NCBI RefSeq assembly: GCF_000785555.1
Contig: NZ_CP009129.1
Coordinates: 1,302,001 to 1,366,000 of the forward strand
Source of the DNA: Planococcus sp. PAMC 21323
GTDB taxonomy: Bacteria; Bacillota; Bacilli; Bacillales_A; Planococcaceae
DNA length: 64,000 nt
Direction of reading: 5' to 3'
The notes under the pieces are model-generated. The model was given only the letters and a program-made list of their open reading frames with translations, was not told where the DNA came from and did no database searches. The position numbers and the translations under genes were made by a program. The stretch's first letter is position 1. Every line of letters starts with the position of its first letter. Positions 1 through 10,299 of this stretch are shown one piece after another.

Positions 1-1820
<1,820 letters not shown>

Positions 1821-1830
1821 ACCCTTGAAA

Positions 1831-1862
1831 AGTCAAAGCAAAGCAACATGCTTTGGCTTTTT
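1831..1862 (+). terminator. Rho-independent terminator after dnaK
   Basis: A 10-bp stem (agtcaaagca with tgctttggct, one G-U pair) encloses an 8-nt loop and is followed by a T run. It would reduce read-through from dnaK into dnaJ. Confidence 0.75.
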
Positions 1863-1928
1863 CAATGTCTTTGCAACGAGGATTTAAACCGTGTACAATT
1901 ACTAATGATTGCTAAGGGAGAGTGACTT

Positions 1929-3044
1929 ATGAACAAGCGAGATTATTACGAAGTGCTGGGTGTATCCAAGTCTGCTTCCAAAGAAGAGATTAAAAAAGCA
2001 TACCGGACTTTATCAAAAAAATTCCACCCAGATATTAATAAAGATGCTGATGCGTCAGAGAAATTCCAAGAAGTAAAAGATGCTTATGAAGTATTAAGTG
2101 ACGAACAAAAACGTGCACAATATGATCAGTTTGGGCACCAAGATCCTAACCAAGGATTCGGCGGCGGCGGAGCTGATGGCTTTGGTTTCGATGACATCTT
2201 TAGTACGTTCTTTGGTGGCGGTGGTAGACGTCGTGACCCAAATGCACCGCGTAAAGGTGATGATTTGCAGTATTCGATGACCATTGATTTTATGGATGCT
2301 GTATTTGGTAAAGAAACCGAAGTTGAAATTCCGAAAGACGAAACATGTGGAACTTGTGATGGTTCTGGAGCTAAGCCTGGAACAAAGAAAAAAACTTGTC
2401 CATATTGCGAAGGTTCGGGTCAAACGAATGTAACGCAGGATACGCCTTTTGGTCGTATGGTCAATCGTCGGACTTGTCAACATTGTGAAGGTTCAGGACA
2501 AATTATTGAAGAGAAATGTACGACTTGTCGCGGTCAAGGAAAAGTCCGTAAAGTAAACAAAATCAAAGTCACGATCCCACCAGGTGTTGACGATGGGCAA
2601 CAACTACGTGTTACAGGTCAAGGTGGTCCAGGCTTTAACGGAGGACCAGCGGGAGATCTATACGTGGTATTCCGCGTAAAACCGCATAAGCAATTCCAGC
2701 GTGAAGGCGATGATATTTACTTAGAAATTTCAATCACTTATCCGCAAGCAGCATTAGGTGACGATATTGAAGTGCCAACAATCTCCGGGAAAGTGAAATT
2801 GAAAATCCCAGCTGGGACGCAAAGTGGAGCGCGTTTCCGCTTGAAAGGCAAAGGGGTTAAAAACGTTCACGGTTATGGAACGGGCGACCAACATATTATC
2901 GTACGCATAAAAACACAAACAAAACTTAGCGACAAACAAAAGCAATTATTACGCGAATTTGCTGAAATTAGCGGAGATATTCCGGAAGAACACAGCAGTT
3001 CTTTATTTGATAAAATCAAACGCACAATCAAAGGCGATTCATAA
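1929..3044 (+). CDS. dnaJ: Chaperone protein DnaJ (Hsp40)
   Basis: Co-chaperone that delivers substrates to DnaK and stimulates its ATPase. 371 residues, normal length. In order: J domain (residues 1-70) with the HPD motif in FHPDIN, a Gly/Phe-rich linker (about 75-105), a zinc domain with four CxxCxGxG repeats ([32 protein letters not shown]), and the C-terminal substrate-binding and dimerisation region. ATG start with an AAGGGAG site 8 bases upstream. It lies 108 bp after dnaK, beyond the terminator. Confidence 0.98.
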   Translation: MNKRDYYEVLGVSKSASKEEIKKAYRTLSKKFHPDINKDADASEKFQEVKDAYEVLSDEQKRAQYDQFGHQDPNQGFGGGGADGFGFDDIFSTFFGGGGRRRDPNAPRKGDDLQYSMTIDFMDAVFGKETEVEIPKDETCGTCDGSGAKPGTKKKTCPYCEGSGQTNVTQDTPFGRMVNRRTCQHCEGSGQIIEEKCTTCRGQGKVRKVNKIKVTIPPGVDDGQQLRVTGQGGPGFNGGPAGDLYVVFRVKPHKQFQREGDDIYLEISITYPQAALGDDIEVPTISGKVKLKIPAGTQSGARFRLKGKGVKNVHGYGTGDQHIIVRIKTQTKLSDKQKQLLREFAEISGDIPEEHSSSLFDKIKRTIKGDS

Positions 3045-3109
3045 GAGCTGGAAAATGATGAAAGCTATACGGTTCGTCGGCAGCTAAATCAATTCAATTT
3101 TACAAACAG

Positions 3110-3135
3110 AAGACTCTTGCCTAAGCGAGAGTCTT
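3110..3135. other. Intergenic hairpin between dnaJ and prmA
   Basis: An 11-bp inverted repeat (aagactcttgc / gcgagagtctt, one G-U pair) has a 4-base loop. No clear T run follows on either strand, so it may be a weak terminator or an mRNA processing or stability element between dnaJ and prmA. Confidence 0.5.
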
Positions 3136-3170
3136 ACTGACTGTAAAAGCGGAAAAGGAGCTGGGCACTA

Positions 3171-4112
3171 TTGAAATGGTCAGAACTGTCAATTCATACA
3201 ACAAACGAAGCGATTGAAGCAGTTTCGAATATTATGCACGAAGCAGGTGCGAGCGGTGTTGTCATCGAGGACTCAGAAGATTTAACAAAAGAACGAGAAG
3301 ATCGTTTTGGAGAGATTTATTCGTTAGATCCTGAAGATTTCCCAGTAGATGGTGTTATTTTAAAAGCGTATCTCCCGGTTAATAGCTTTTTAGGTGAAAC
3401 GGTAGAAGCTATTAAGCTGGCAATTAATAATTTAGTTACATTCGACATTAACTTAGGTAAAAACGAAGTATCTATCAGCGAAGTAAATGAAGAAGAATGG
3501 GCTACAGCTTGGAAAAAATATTATCATCCTGTAAAAATTTCAAAACGTTTTACAATAGTTCCAACTTGGGAAACGTACAATCCGGTTTCGAGCGATGAGT
3601 TAATCATTGAATTAGATCCTGGAATGGCTTTTGGAACAGGTACTCACCCAACAACTGTCATGAGTCTTCAAGCATTAGAGAAAATGGTAAAACCAGCAGA
3701 TCGCGTGATTGATATCGGTACAGGTTCTGGGGTATTGGCAATTGGTGCAGCTTTACTATCCGCTAAAGAAGTTTATGCACTAGATTTAGATGAAGTTGCA
3801 GTTAGATCAGCGAATATCAACGTTAAATTAAATAAAGTTCAAGATGTTGTAACGGTAGAAGAAGGTAATTTGACTGATAAAATTGATCAACCAGGTGATG
3901 TAGTAGTTGCTAATATTTTGGCCGAAGTTATTATGTCATTTACAAATGATGCGTTTACAATTGTGAAACCAGGAGGCTACTATATTACATCTGGTATCAT
4001 ATCGGCGAAAAAAAATGATGTGAAGGCTGCTCTTGAAGCATCTGGCTTTGTTATTGAAGACGTGATGATGATGGAAGACTGGGTTACGATCATTTCAAAA
4101 AAACCGGAATAA
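3171..4112 (+). CDS. prmA: Ribosomal protein L11 methyltransferase PrmA
   Basis: SAM-dependent methyltransferase that methylates lysines of ribosomal protein L11. 313 residues, typical for the family. The N-terminal domain recognises L11; the Rossmann methyltransferase domain carries the SAM motif [16 protein letters not shown] (about residue 179) preceded by [14 protein letters not shown], and the [10 protein letters not shown] motif that stands in for NPPY. The start is TTG, with AAAGGAG ending 10 bases before it and homology beginning at once (MKWSEL). It is followed after 12 bp by rsmE, the conserved Bacillales pair. Confidence 0.96.
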   Translation: MKWSELSIHTTNEAIEAVSNIMHEAGASGVVIEDSEDLTKEREDRFGEIYSLDPEDFPVDGVILKAYLPVNSFLGETVEAIKLAINNLVTFDINLGKNEVSISEVNEEEWATAWKKYYHPVKISKRFTIVPTWETYNPVSSDELIIELDPGMAFGTGTHPTTVMSLQALEKMVKPADRVIDIGTGSGVLAIGAALLSAKEVYALDLDEVAVRSANINVKLNKVQDVVTVEEGNLTDKIDQPGDVVVANILAEVIMSFTNDAFTIVKPGGYYITSGIISAKKNDVKAALEASGFVIEDVMMMEDWVTIISKKPE

Positions 4113-4124
4113 CGGGGTGCCACG

Positions 4125-4862
4125 ATGCAACGATATTTTATAGAAGGCAAAGTTCCTGAAAATCGAATAGTGGCAATAACAGGCGATGATGCAAAGCACA
4201 TCGCCAAAGTTATGCGTCAAACTGTTGGGGACAAATTGATTACGGTCATTGAAGAACAAGCGCACCAAGCAGAAATTTTATCTGTAGATTTTGATGTAGA
4301 AGTAAAAATCGGACACCTAATAGAAGCGCAAGTAGAACTTCCAAAAAAAGTGACGATTGCTTGCGGATTACCGAAAGGCGACAAGCTTGATTTAATTACA
4401 CAAAAAGCAACAGAACTTGGTATGTATGCGCTATTGCCGTTTTCGGCAGAACGCTCTATTGTAAAATGGGACAATGCTAAAAGCGACAAAAAAATAGGGC
4501 GACTGCAAAAAATTGCGAAAGAAGCAGCTGAACAGTCACATAGAACGCATATTCCAGAAATCCATAACATTCACAGCTTTAAGCAGTTAATAAGTAAGGC
4601 CGAAACCTACGACGCCGTCATTGTAGCTTACGAAGAAGAAGCTAGACAAGGTGACAGGAAGCGGTTTGCTGAAACTATAAAATCATTGTATGATAAAGAT
4701 TCAGTGTTACTGGTTTTTGGTCCTGAAGGTGGAATTTCTGATGTCGAAGTACAGGCCTTGAAAAACTTTGGTGCAATATTTACTTCTCTTGGTCCTCGGA
4801 TTCTCCGGACAGAAACAGCGCCTTTATATGCACTGTCGGCAATTTCCTACGAGTTTGAATAA
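4125..4862 (+). CDS. rsmE: 16S rRNA (uracil1498-N3)-methyltransferase RsmE
   Basis: Methylates N3 of U1498 in 16S rRNA. 245 residues, a full-length SPOUT-class enzyme: an N-terminal PUA-like RNA-binding part (starting MQRYFIEG) and a C-terminal trefoil knot with the signature FGPEGGISDVEV and LGPRILRTETAPL that forms the SAM pocket. ATG start, 12 bp after prmA and probably cotranscribed. In B. subtilis the next gene is mtaB, but here the next gene is deoC. Confidence 0.96.
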   Translation: MQRYFIEGKVPENRIVAITGDDAKHIAKVMRQTVGDKLITVIEEQAHQAEILSVDFDVEVKIGHLIEAQVELPKKVTIACGLPKGDKLDLITQKATELGMYALLPFSAERSIVKWDNAKSDKKIGRLQKIAKEAAEQSHRTHIPEIHNIHSFKQLISKAETYDAVIVAYEEEARQGDRKRFAETIKSLYDKDSVLLVFGPEGGISDVEVQALKNFGAIFTSLGPRILRTETAPLYALSAISYEFE

Positions 4863-4929
4863 GCTTAGTTTATTGTAGGGACTAGTTGGAAAAACAAACG
4901 ACTTCTATATAGAATGGGGATTTTTAAAA

Positions 4930-5598
4930 ATGACAAACATTGCATCTTATATCGACCATACTTTACTAAAGCCTGAATCAACAGAAAGCCAAGTTGTTCA
5001 ACTATGCAAAGAAGCAGCTGAATACAATTTCGCTTCTGTTTGTGTAAATCCAACTTGGGTTGAAAAAGCAGCTACAGAACTAACAAATAGTAAAGTAAAA
5101 GTATGTACAGTTATTGGCTTTCCATTAGGGGCTTCAACTCCTGAGACAAAAGCATTTGAAACAACAGACGCTATTACTAAAGGCGCTGGAGAAATTGACA
5201 TGGTTATAAATATTGGCGCATTAAAAAGCGGCAACACCGATCATGTGAAAAAAGATATTGAAGCAGTTGTTAATGCTGCTAAAGGCAAAGCCATCGTTAA
5301 AGTTATTCTCGAAACATGCTTGCTAACTGAAGAAGAAAAAGTAACAGCTTCACAACTATCTAAAGAAGCTGGCGCAGATTTTGTTAAAACTTCTACTGGC
5401 TTCTCAACAGGTGGAGCGACAGTTGAAGATGTAAAATTGATGCGTCAAACTGTTGGTCCTGATATGGGTGTTAAAGCATCAGGTGCCGTACGTAGCTTAG
5501 AAGATGTAGAAGCGATGATCAAAGCAGGAGCTACGCGTATTGGCGCAAGCTCTGGCGTTAAAATCATGCAAGGCTTAACTTCTGATTCTGATTATTAA
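4930..5598 (+). CDS. deoC: Deoxyribose-phosphate aldolase
   Basis: Class I aldolase that splits 2-deoxyribose 5-phosphate into acetaldehyde and glyceraldehyde 3-phosphate in deoxynucleoside catabolism. 222 residues, full length. The Schiff-base lysine lies in DFVKTSTGF (about residue 153) and the second conserved lysine in GVKASGAVR. The N-terminus [12 protein letters not shown] is a DeoC signature. ATG start with a GGGGA site. No other deo genes are nearby; it sits alone between rsmE and rpsU where many Bacillales have mtaB. Confidence 0.96.
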   Translation: MTNIASYIDHTLLKPESTESQVVQLCKEAAEYNFASVCVNPTWVEKAATELTNSKVKVCTVIGFPLGASTPETKAFETTDAITKGAGEIDMVINIGALKSGNTDHVKKDIEAVVNAAKGKAIVKVILETCLLTEEEKVTASQLSKEAGADFVKTSTGFSTGGATVEDVKLMRQTVGPDMGVKASGAVRSLEDVEAMIKAGATRIGASSGVKIMQGLTSDSDY

Positions 5599-5601
5599 CT
5601 A

Positions 5602-5630
5602 TTGACCTTTTATCTAGAATACGATATAAT
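5602..5630 (+). promoter_or_regulatory. Sigma-A type promoter for rpsU
   Basis: TTGACC (5602-5607) and TATAAT (5625-5630) are separated by 17 bp, 64 bp before the rpsU start. This is one of the best matches to the housekeeping consensus in the window and fits strong expression of a ribosomal protein gene. Confidence 0.8.
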
Positions 5631-5693
5631 TTTTGAGTATATAACACTTGTTGCTCTTCGCTTCAACGTGTGTTCGGAGGGAGGGAAAAAGAG

Positions 5694-5867
5694 ATGTCAA
5701 AAACTACAGTTCGTAAAAACGAATCGATTGAAGATGCTCTTCGCCGCTTCAAACGCACTGTTTCTAAATCTGGAACAATGCAAGAGGTAAGAAAGCGCGA
5801 GTACTATGATAAGCCGAGCGTGAAACGTAAACTAAAATCAGAAGCTGCCCGTAAACGTAAATTTTAA
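5694..5867 (+). CDS. rpsU: 30S ribosomal protein S21
   Basis: Small, very basic subunit protein of 57 residues that helps mRNA base-pair with 16S rRNA. The sequence starts [19 protein letters not shown], contains KREYYDKPS, and ends in a Lys/Arg tail ([14 protein letters not shown]), as in all Firmicutes S21. The ATG at 5694 is used, with GGAGGGAGGG upstream; an in-frame ATG at 5670 lies upstream of that site and is unlikely to be used. In B. subtilis yqeY follows directly, but it is absent here. Confidence 0.97.
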   Translation: MSKTTVRKNESIEDALRRFKRTVSKSGTMQEVRKREYYDKPSVKRKLKSEAARKRKF

Positions 5868-5915
5868 TTGACTTTAAGAAACATATAGACTTTTAAAAAA
5901 TATGAACGACCAGCG

Positions 5916-5951
5916 AAAACCGCCAACACGATCTCGTGTTGGCGGTTTTTC
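5916..5951 (+). terminator. Strong terminator after rpsU
   Basis: A near-perfect 16-bp inverted repeat (aaaaccgccaacacga / tcgtgttggcggtttt) ends in a T run. The A run before it makes it potentially bidirectional. Confidence 0.9.
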
Positions 5952-6023
5952 TAATTGTCACATAAGTAAGCGCATTCTTTCGTTATTACAGAAGATTTGC
6001 TTTATAATAGAAGTATAATAACT

Positions 6024-6049
6024 TGAAACTTCTTCCCGGTCTAATCGTA
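6024..6049 (+). promoter_or_regulatory. Candidate sigma-W promoter for nfeD-floA
   Basis: TGAAAC (6024-6029), exactly 16 bp, then CGTA (6046-6049) lie 45 bp before the nfeD start. This matches the extracytoplasmic sigma factor W consensus. In B. subtilis the equivalent yqeZ-yqfA-yqfB operon is known to be sigma-W controlled, so control by envelope stress (for example by bacteriocins) appears conserved. An AT-rich sigma-A-like box (tataat, 6003-6008) also lies upstream. Confidence 0.75.
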
Positions 6050-6093
6050 TATAAGGTGCAGAAGAAATTCGAATTGCGAAAGGAGAGATCCTG

Positions 6094-7419
6094 TTGAGCA
6101 AAGTCAAAGTCTTTATGGGTTTTGGACTTTTGCTATTATCGTTTCTACTTGTGCTCCCAGCTATCCAGGCTGACACTTCGACAGTATACGTAATTCCGAT
6201 CGAAGATGAAGTTGAAAGAGGATTGCAAGCTTTTATCGAACGGGGGATTGAAGAAGCGGAAGAAGCTGGAGCCGAAGCCATCATATTTGAAATAGATACA
6301 CCGGGTGGGTTTGTAGACGCAGCAGATGGTATTGCTCGTCTGTTAAATAAAACAAATTTAAAAACGCTGGCTTTTATCAATCAAGACGCTTTGTCTGCTG
6401 GCGCTTTTCTTGCTTTGCATAATGATGAAATTTATATGCATCCAAACGGGCGTATGGGAGCAGCACAAGTGATCGATCAGTCAGGTAACGCAGCTGCTGA
6501 TAAAGCAAATAGTGCTTGGCTATCCTCTATGAAAAGTGCAGCCCAAACAGCAGATCGCGATTCTCAGTATGCCTTAGCAATGGCTGATGCATCAATGGAT
6601 CTTCCAGAAGTGGGCGCAGCCAAAGGAAAGTTATTAACTTTAGATGCGAAAGAAGCGGAACAAGTAGGTTATTCGGAAGGGACCGTTAGTTCGTTAAGTG
6701 AACTTCTAGCATTAAAAGGCTTTCAAGACGCAACAATTGTGACAATTGATGAAACATTTTCAGAAAGCTTAGCGCGCTTTTTAACAAATCCGTTTATCGT
6801 ACCGATTCTGTTGTCTTTTGCAGGACTCGGGTTGCTACTTGAGCTATTTACGCCAGGAGTCGGAGTTCCAGGATTTGTCGGTCTGCTATTTTTACTGTTG
6901 TTTTTTTATGGTCACCTGGTGGCTGGCTTGGCAGGTTACGAATCCATTATTTTACTAGTCATCGGACTCGGACTTTTTGTAGCTGAGTTTGTTATACCAG
7001 GTGGTGTAGCGGGATTCTTGGGAGTTGCCGCTATTCTTGGCAGTATTTTATTGGCGGGAGGAGACTTGAAAACCACCGCCATAGCAGTACTTATAGCAAT
7101 GATAGTAGCAACAGTAGGGATGGTGATTGTAGTGAAGTTTTTTGGGAAACGACTAAGTTTGTTCAAACGAATTATTTTGACGGATGCCACCGATACGGCA
7201 AGTGGTTATGTATCAACTACAAACCGTCCAGAACTAGTCGGTAAAATTGCATTGACGCTGACAGCACTTCGGCCATCTGGTACGATTCAGCTGGAAGATG
7301 AACGGATCGATGCTGTTTCTGAAGGCAGGTTTATAGACAGTGGTAAAAATGTTAAGATTATCAAGGTAGAAGGTTCGCGAATCGTTGTTCGTGAACTTGA
7401 TAAACAAGAGGAGGAATAA
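6094..7419 (+). CDS. NfeD family membrane serine protease-like protein (YqeZ type)
   Basis: Long-form NfeD, partner of flotillin-like FloA in membrane microdomains. 441 residues: N-terminal signal sequence (residues 1-26), an extracytoplasmic ClpP-like protease domain (30-220) with a candidate nucleophile Ser101 in [11 protein letters not shown] and candidate base Lys147, four or five membrane segments (about 235-350), and a soluble C-terminal NfeD OB-fold (about 365-435). TTG start after AAAGGAGAG. The stop codon lies inside the floA ribosome binding region, so translation is coupled. The promoter resembles a sigma-W site. The substrate is unknown. Confidence 0.9.
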   Translation: MSKVKVFMGFGLLLLSFLLVLPAIQADTSTVYVIPIEDEVERGLQAFIERGIEEAEEAGAEAIIFEIDTPGGFVDAADGIARLLNKTNLKTLAFINQDALSAGAFLALHNDEIYMHPNGRMGAAQVIDQSGNAAADKANSAWLSSMKSAAQTADRDSQYALAMADASMDLPEVGAAKGKLLTLDAKEAEQVGYSEGTVSSLSELLALKGFQDATIVTIDETFSESLARFLTNPFIVPILLSFAGLGLLLELFTPGVGVPGFVGLLFLLLFFYGHLVAGLAGYESIILLVIGLGLFVAEFVIPGGVAGFLGVAAILGSILLAGGDLKTTAIAVLIAMIVATVGMVIVVKFFGKRLSLFKRIILTDATDTASGYVSTTNRPELVGKIALTLTALRPSGTIQLEDERIDAVSEGRFIDSGKNVKIIKVEGSRIVVRELDKQEEE

Positions 7420-7423
7420 AAGA

Positions 7424-8410
7424 ATGGGACTTGAAACAATCGGTCTAGGCGCAGCAATCATTGGTATCGTCGTTATTTTGGCAATATTCTTTACATTCGT
7501 TCCGATTACGTTATGGATCTCGGCATTAGCTGCAGGAGTAAGAATTAGTATTTTTACGCTAATTGGGATGAGATTACGTCGAGTTATTCCATCTCGTATT
7601 GTTAATCCATTAATCAAAGCTTCAAAAGCAGGATTAACTGTAACGATTAACCAACTAGAAAGTCATTACTTGGCCGGCGGTAATGTTGACCGTGTCGTTA
7701 ACGCATTAATTGCGGCTCACCGTGCCAATATCGAATTACCATTTGAACGTGCAGCAGCGATTGACCTTGCAGGTCGTGACGTGTTAGAAGCAGTTCAAAT
7801 GTCGGTAAACCCGAAAGTAATTGAAACACCATTTATCGCGGGTGTGGCAATGGACGGGATTGAAGTTAAAGCAAAAGCTCGAATTACAGTTCGTGCCAAC
7901 ATTGACCGTTTAGTCGGTGGTGCTGGTGAAGAAACAATTGTGGCTCGTGTTGGTGAGGGGATTGTCTCAACACTAGGTTCAAGCACAAGCCATAAAAAAG
8001 TTCTTGAAAACCCAGACTTGATTTCTCAAACAGTTTTAGCGAAAGGTTTAGATTCAGGGACTGCGTTTGAAATTCTATCGATTGATATTGCGGATGTCGA
8101 TATCGGTAAAAACATCGGCGCTGAACTTCAAACAGAACAAGCGGAAGCAGATAAGAAAATTGCCCAAGCAAAAGCTGAAGAACGTCGTGCAATGGCTGTA
8201 GCTAGCGAACAAGAAATGAAAGCAAAAGTTGTTGAAATGAGAGCAAAAGTTGTTGAAGCGGAAGCAGCAGTACCACTTGCAATGTCTGAAGCCCTTCGCA
8301 ACGGAAATATCGGCGTTATGGATTACGTTAATTATAAAAATATTCAAGCTGATACAAGTATGCGCGATTCCATTTCAAAAACGGGCACGGATAAATCCGA
8401 CAATAAATAA
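7424..8410 (+). CDS. floA: Flotillin-like protein FloA
   Basis: SPFH-domain scaffold of bacterial functional membrane microdomains; in B. subtilis it affects membrane fluidity and cell-wall synthesis. 328 residues, close to the usual 331. An N-terminal hydrophobic hairpin (about 5-45) anchors it at the inner leaflet, followed by the SPFH domain and a Glu/Ala/Lys-rich coiled coil (about 225-290, for example [19 protein letters not shown]). The ATG at 7424 is preferred over in-frame codons upstream because GAGGAGG lies 8 bases before it. It is the second gene of the nfeD operon. Confidence 0.96.
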   Translation: MGLETIGLGAAIIGIVVILAIFFTFVPITLWISALAAGVRISIFTLIGMRLRRVIPSRIVNPLIKASKAGLTVTINQLESHYLAGGNVDRVVNALIAAHRANIELPFERAAAIDLAGRDVLEAVQMSVNPKVIETPFIAGVAMDGIEVKAKARITVRANIDRLVGGAGEETIVARVGEGIVSTLGSSTSHKKVLENPDLISQTVLAKGLDSGTAFEILSIDIADVDIGKNIGAELQTEQAEADKKIAQAKAEERRAMAVASEQEMKAKVVEMRAKVVEAEAAVPLAMSEALRNGNIGVMDYVNYKNIQADTSMRDSISKTGTDKSDNK

Positions 8411-8440
8411 TGGGCGTTAGCCATAAGGGAGGTTTGTCGT

Positions 8441-8938
8441 GTGGAAGCTCTCATATTTGGTCTAGTCATTATGGCCGTAAGTGCTTTTTTCAATAAAAAC
8501 AAAAAAGAATCTACTAAAAGAGATGCTCCGGTAAAGCCCTTTGCGGCAAAAACATCTACAACTAGAGAAAGTCGTTCCGGGAAAACCCGTTTTCAACGAG
8601 TTGAAGATTATGCAAAAGAAATTTATGGAGAGTTGCAAAGTCAAAAAACTCAAGGGTCTGATCGTTTAGAAGAAGCAAAGGAAAAAGCTTTAGAGGCAGT
8701 TGATCGAACGCCACTTCGCGAAGCGCGTCAAGAAGTGGCTCGTCGCGTAGTATCTAGTGAGATACAGAGCGATATACAAAGTCGTATGACTCCTAAACAA
8801 TCAAGATCGCTACGAAATCAACCTGTTGCTCCTGCAGTGGAAGAAAGTTCTGATGATTTATTGCCACTTAGCAATGAGGACGTCAGAAGAGGAATTATCA
8901 TGGCGGAAATATTAATGCCGCCAAAGTCAAAACGCTAA
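8441..8938 (+). CDS. Hypothetical protein, third gene of the nfeD-floA operon
   Basis: 165 residues with a GTG start and a good GGGAGG site. Residues 2-17 (EALIFGLVIMAVSAFF) form a single hydrophobic anchor; the rest is polar and rich in Lys, Arg and Glu with predicted helices (about 45-110) and a low-complexity linker. It occupies the slot of B. subtilis yqfB, but I cannot confirm homology. Its place 30 bp after floA, ahead of a terminator, suggests a membrane-anchored accessory factor of the microdomain operon. Function unknown. Confidence 0.75.
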   Translation: MEALIFGLVIMAVSAFFNKNKKESTKRDAPVKPFAAKTSTTRESRSGKTRFQRVEDYAKEIYGELQSQKTQGSDRLEEAKEKALEAVDRTPLREARQEVARRVVSSEIQSDIQSRMTPKQSRSLRNQPVAPAVEESSDDLLPLSNEDVRRGIIMAEILMPPKSKR

Positions 8939-8943
8939 TGAAA

Positions 8944-8978
8944 ATCAGTCAGTTTAAAGCTGGCTGCTTTTTTATTTT
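8944..8978 (+). terminator. Terminator after the floA operon
   Basis: A short stem (cagtcag / ctggctg with G-U pairing) has a 7-nt loop and is followed by a long T-rich run. Confidence 0.7.
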
Positions 8979-9171
8979 TTATATTATTATTATGTAAACT
9001 AAAGTTTGGAGAACGATAATATGGAGTATGGTGAATTTAACAGCAGTAGGTTTATATATGAATAAGGAGAAATTCCACGTTAAAGAAGGACAGAACAAAT
9101 ATTTTACAAGTGATTATCTTTAATGATAGAGTGAAATTAGCAGTAAATACTCGATCCTAAGGAGCGTCCAC

Positions 9172-10131
9172 ATGACAGAAAACAACATACTAGAATTACA
9201 TGTGAAAGACCCAAACGAAGCGGTACAGCTGCTCGGGATATCAGATAACCATCTAACATTAATCGAAGAAGCTTTTAATATTCATATTATTACCCGTGGA
9301 GAAGTCATTAAATTGTCTGGCTCTGATGAAGACAAGCAGACGGGAAAATTATTAATAGAGCAGTTATTACGAGTTATTCGCAAAAATATTAATATTGACC
9401 AACGTGATATTGTTTCAGCAATAGAAATGGCGAAGAGCGGCACGATTGAATATTTCGCTGAACTTTATGACGAAGAAGTTGCGCGCAATGCTAACGGCAA
9501 AACAATTCGTGCTAAAACCATTGGTCAGCGTCAATATGTTCATGCGATACGCAATAAAGATTTAGTTTTTGGAATTGGTCCAGCTGGTACAGGTAAAACC
9601 TACCTTGCCGTCGTTATGGCAGTTCAAGCGCTAAAAAATGGTCACGTAAAGAAAATCATTTTGACAAGACCTGCTGTTGAAGCAGGTGAAAGTCTTGGGT
9701 TTTTACCGGGCGATTTAAAAGAAAAAGTCGATCCTTACTTACGTCCATTATACGATGCGTTACACGACGTGCTGGGACTAGAACAAACTAATCGCTTTAT
9801 TGAGCGGGGGACTATTGAAATTGCTCCACTAGCTTATATGAGAGGTCGAACACTAGATGAAGCGTTTGTTATTTTAGATGAAGCGCAAAACACCACAAAA
9901 GCGCAAATGAAGATGTTCTTAACACGTCTTGGGTTTGGTTCGAAAATGGTTATTACGGGAGATAAAACTCAGATTGATTTACCACGTGGTGCTGAATCGG
10001 GATTAATTGCGGCTGAAACGATTTTATCAAAAGTTCGAAACATCCATTTTCAATACCTTGAAAGTGGCGATGTCGTCCGTCATCCGCTAGTGGCGAAAAT
10101 TATCGATGCTTATGAGAGTCAAGCAACGTAA
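9172..10131 (+). CDS. phoH: PhoH family ATPase (PhoH-like protein)
   Basis: Cytosolic P-loop NTPase of the PhoH group, thought to act in RNA metabolism. 319 residues, normal length. N-terminal KH-like part, then Walker A GPAGTGKTYLAV (about residue 135), the LTRPAVEAGESLGFLPGD motif and Walker B FVILDEAQN. ATG start with AAGGAG. In spore-forming relatives yqfC and yqfD precede phoH; the 193-bp gap upstream here holds no coding trace of them that I can see. A terminator separates it from pgpH. Confidence 0.95.
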   Translation: MTENNILELHVKDPNEAVQLLGISDNHLTLIEEAFNIHIITRGEVIKLSGSDEDKQTGKLLIEQLLRVIRKNINIDQRDIVSAIEMAKSGTIEYFAELYDEEVARNANGKTIRAKTIGQRQYVHAIRNKDLVFGIGPAGTGKTYLAVVMAVQALKNGHVKKIILTRPAVEAGESLGFLPGDLKEKVDPYLRPLYDALHDVLGLEQTNRFIERGTIEIAPLAYMRGRTLDEAFVILDEAQNTTKAQMKMFLTRLGFGSKMVITGDKTQIDLPRGAESGLIAAETILSKVRNIHFQYLESGDVVRHPLVAKIIDAYESQAT

Positions 10132-10134
10132 AGA

Positions 10135-10172
10135 GAAAAAAGTGCAGGGAAAGTGATCCTGCACTTTTTTTC
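10135..10172 (+). terminator. Terminator after phoH
   Basis: An inverted repeat (agtgcagg / cctgcact) flanked by A and T runs lies just after the phoH stop. Confidence 0.85.
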
Positions 10173-10299
10173 TATAGTAAAAGCTAATAAAATTTTTATG
10201 CTCGTATATATGGATATAATTTCAAATTATTAGAAAAACACGGTGAAATCTATTTCTTTAGTTGTTATGATAGAACTAGGAAATGTGGGGTGTAGTAGG

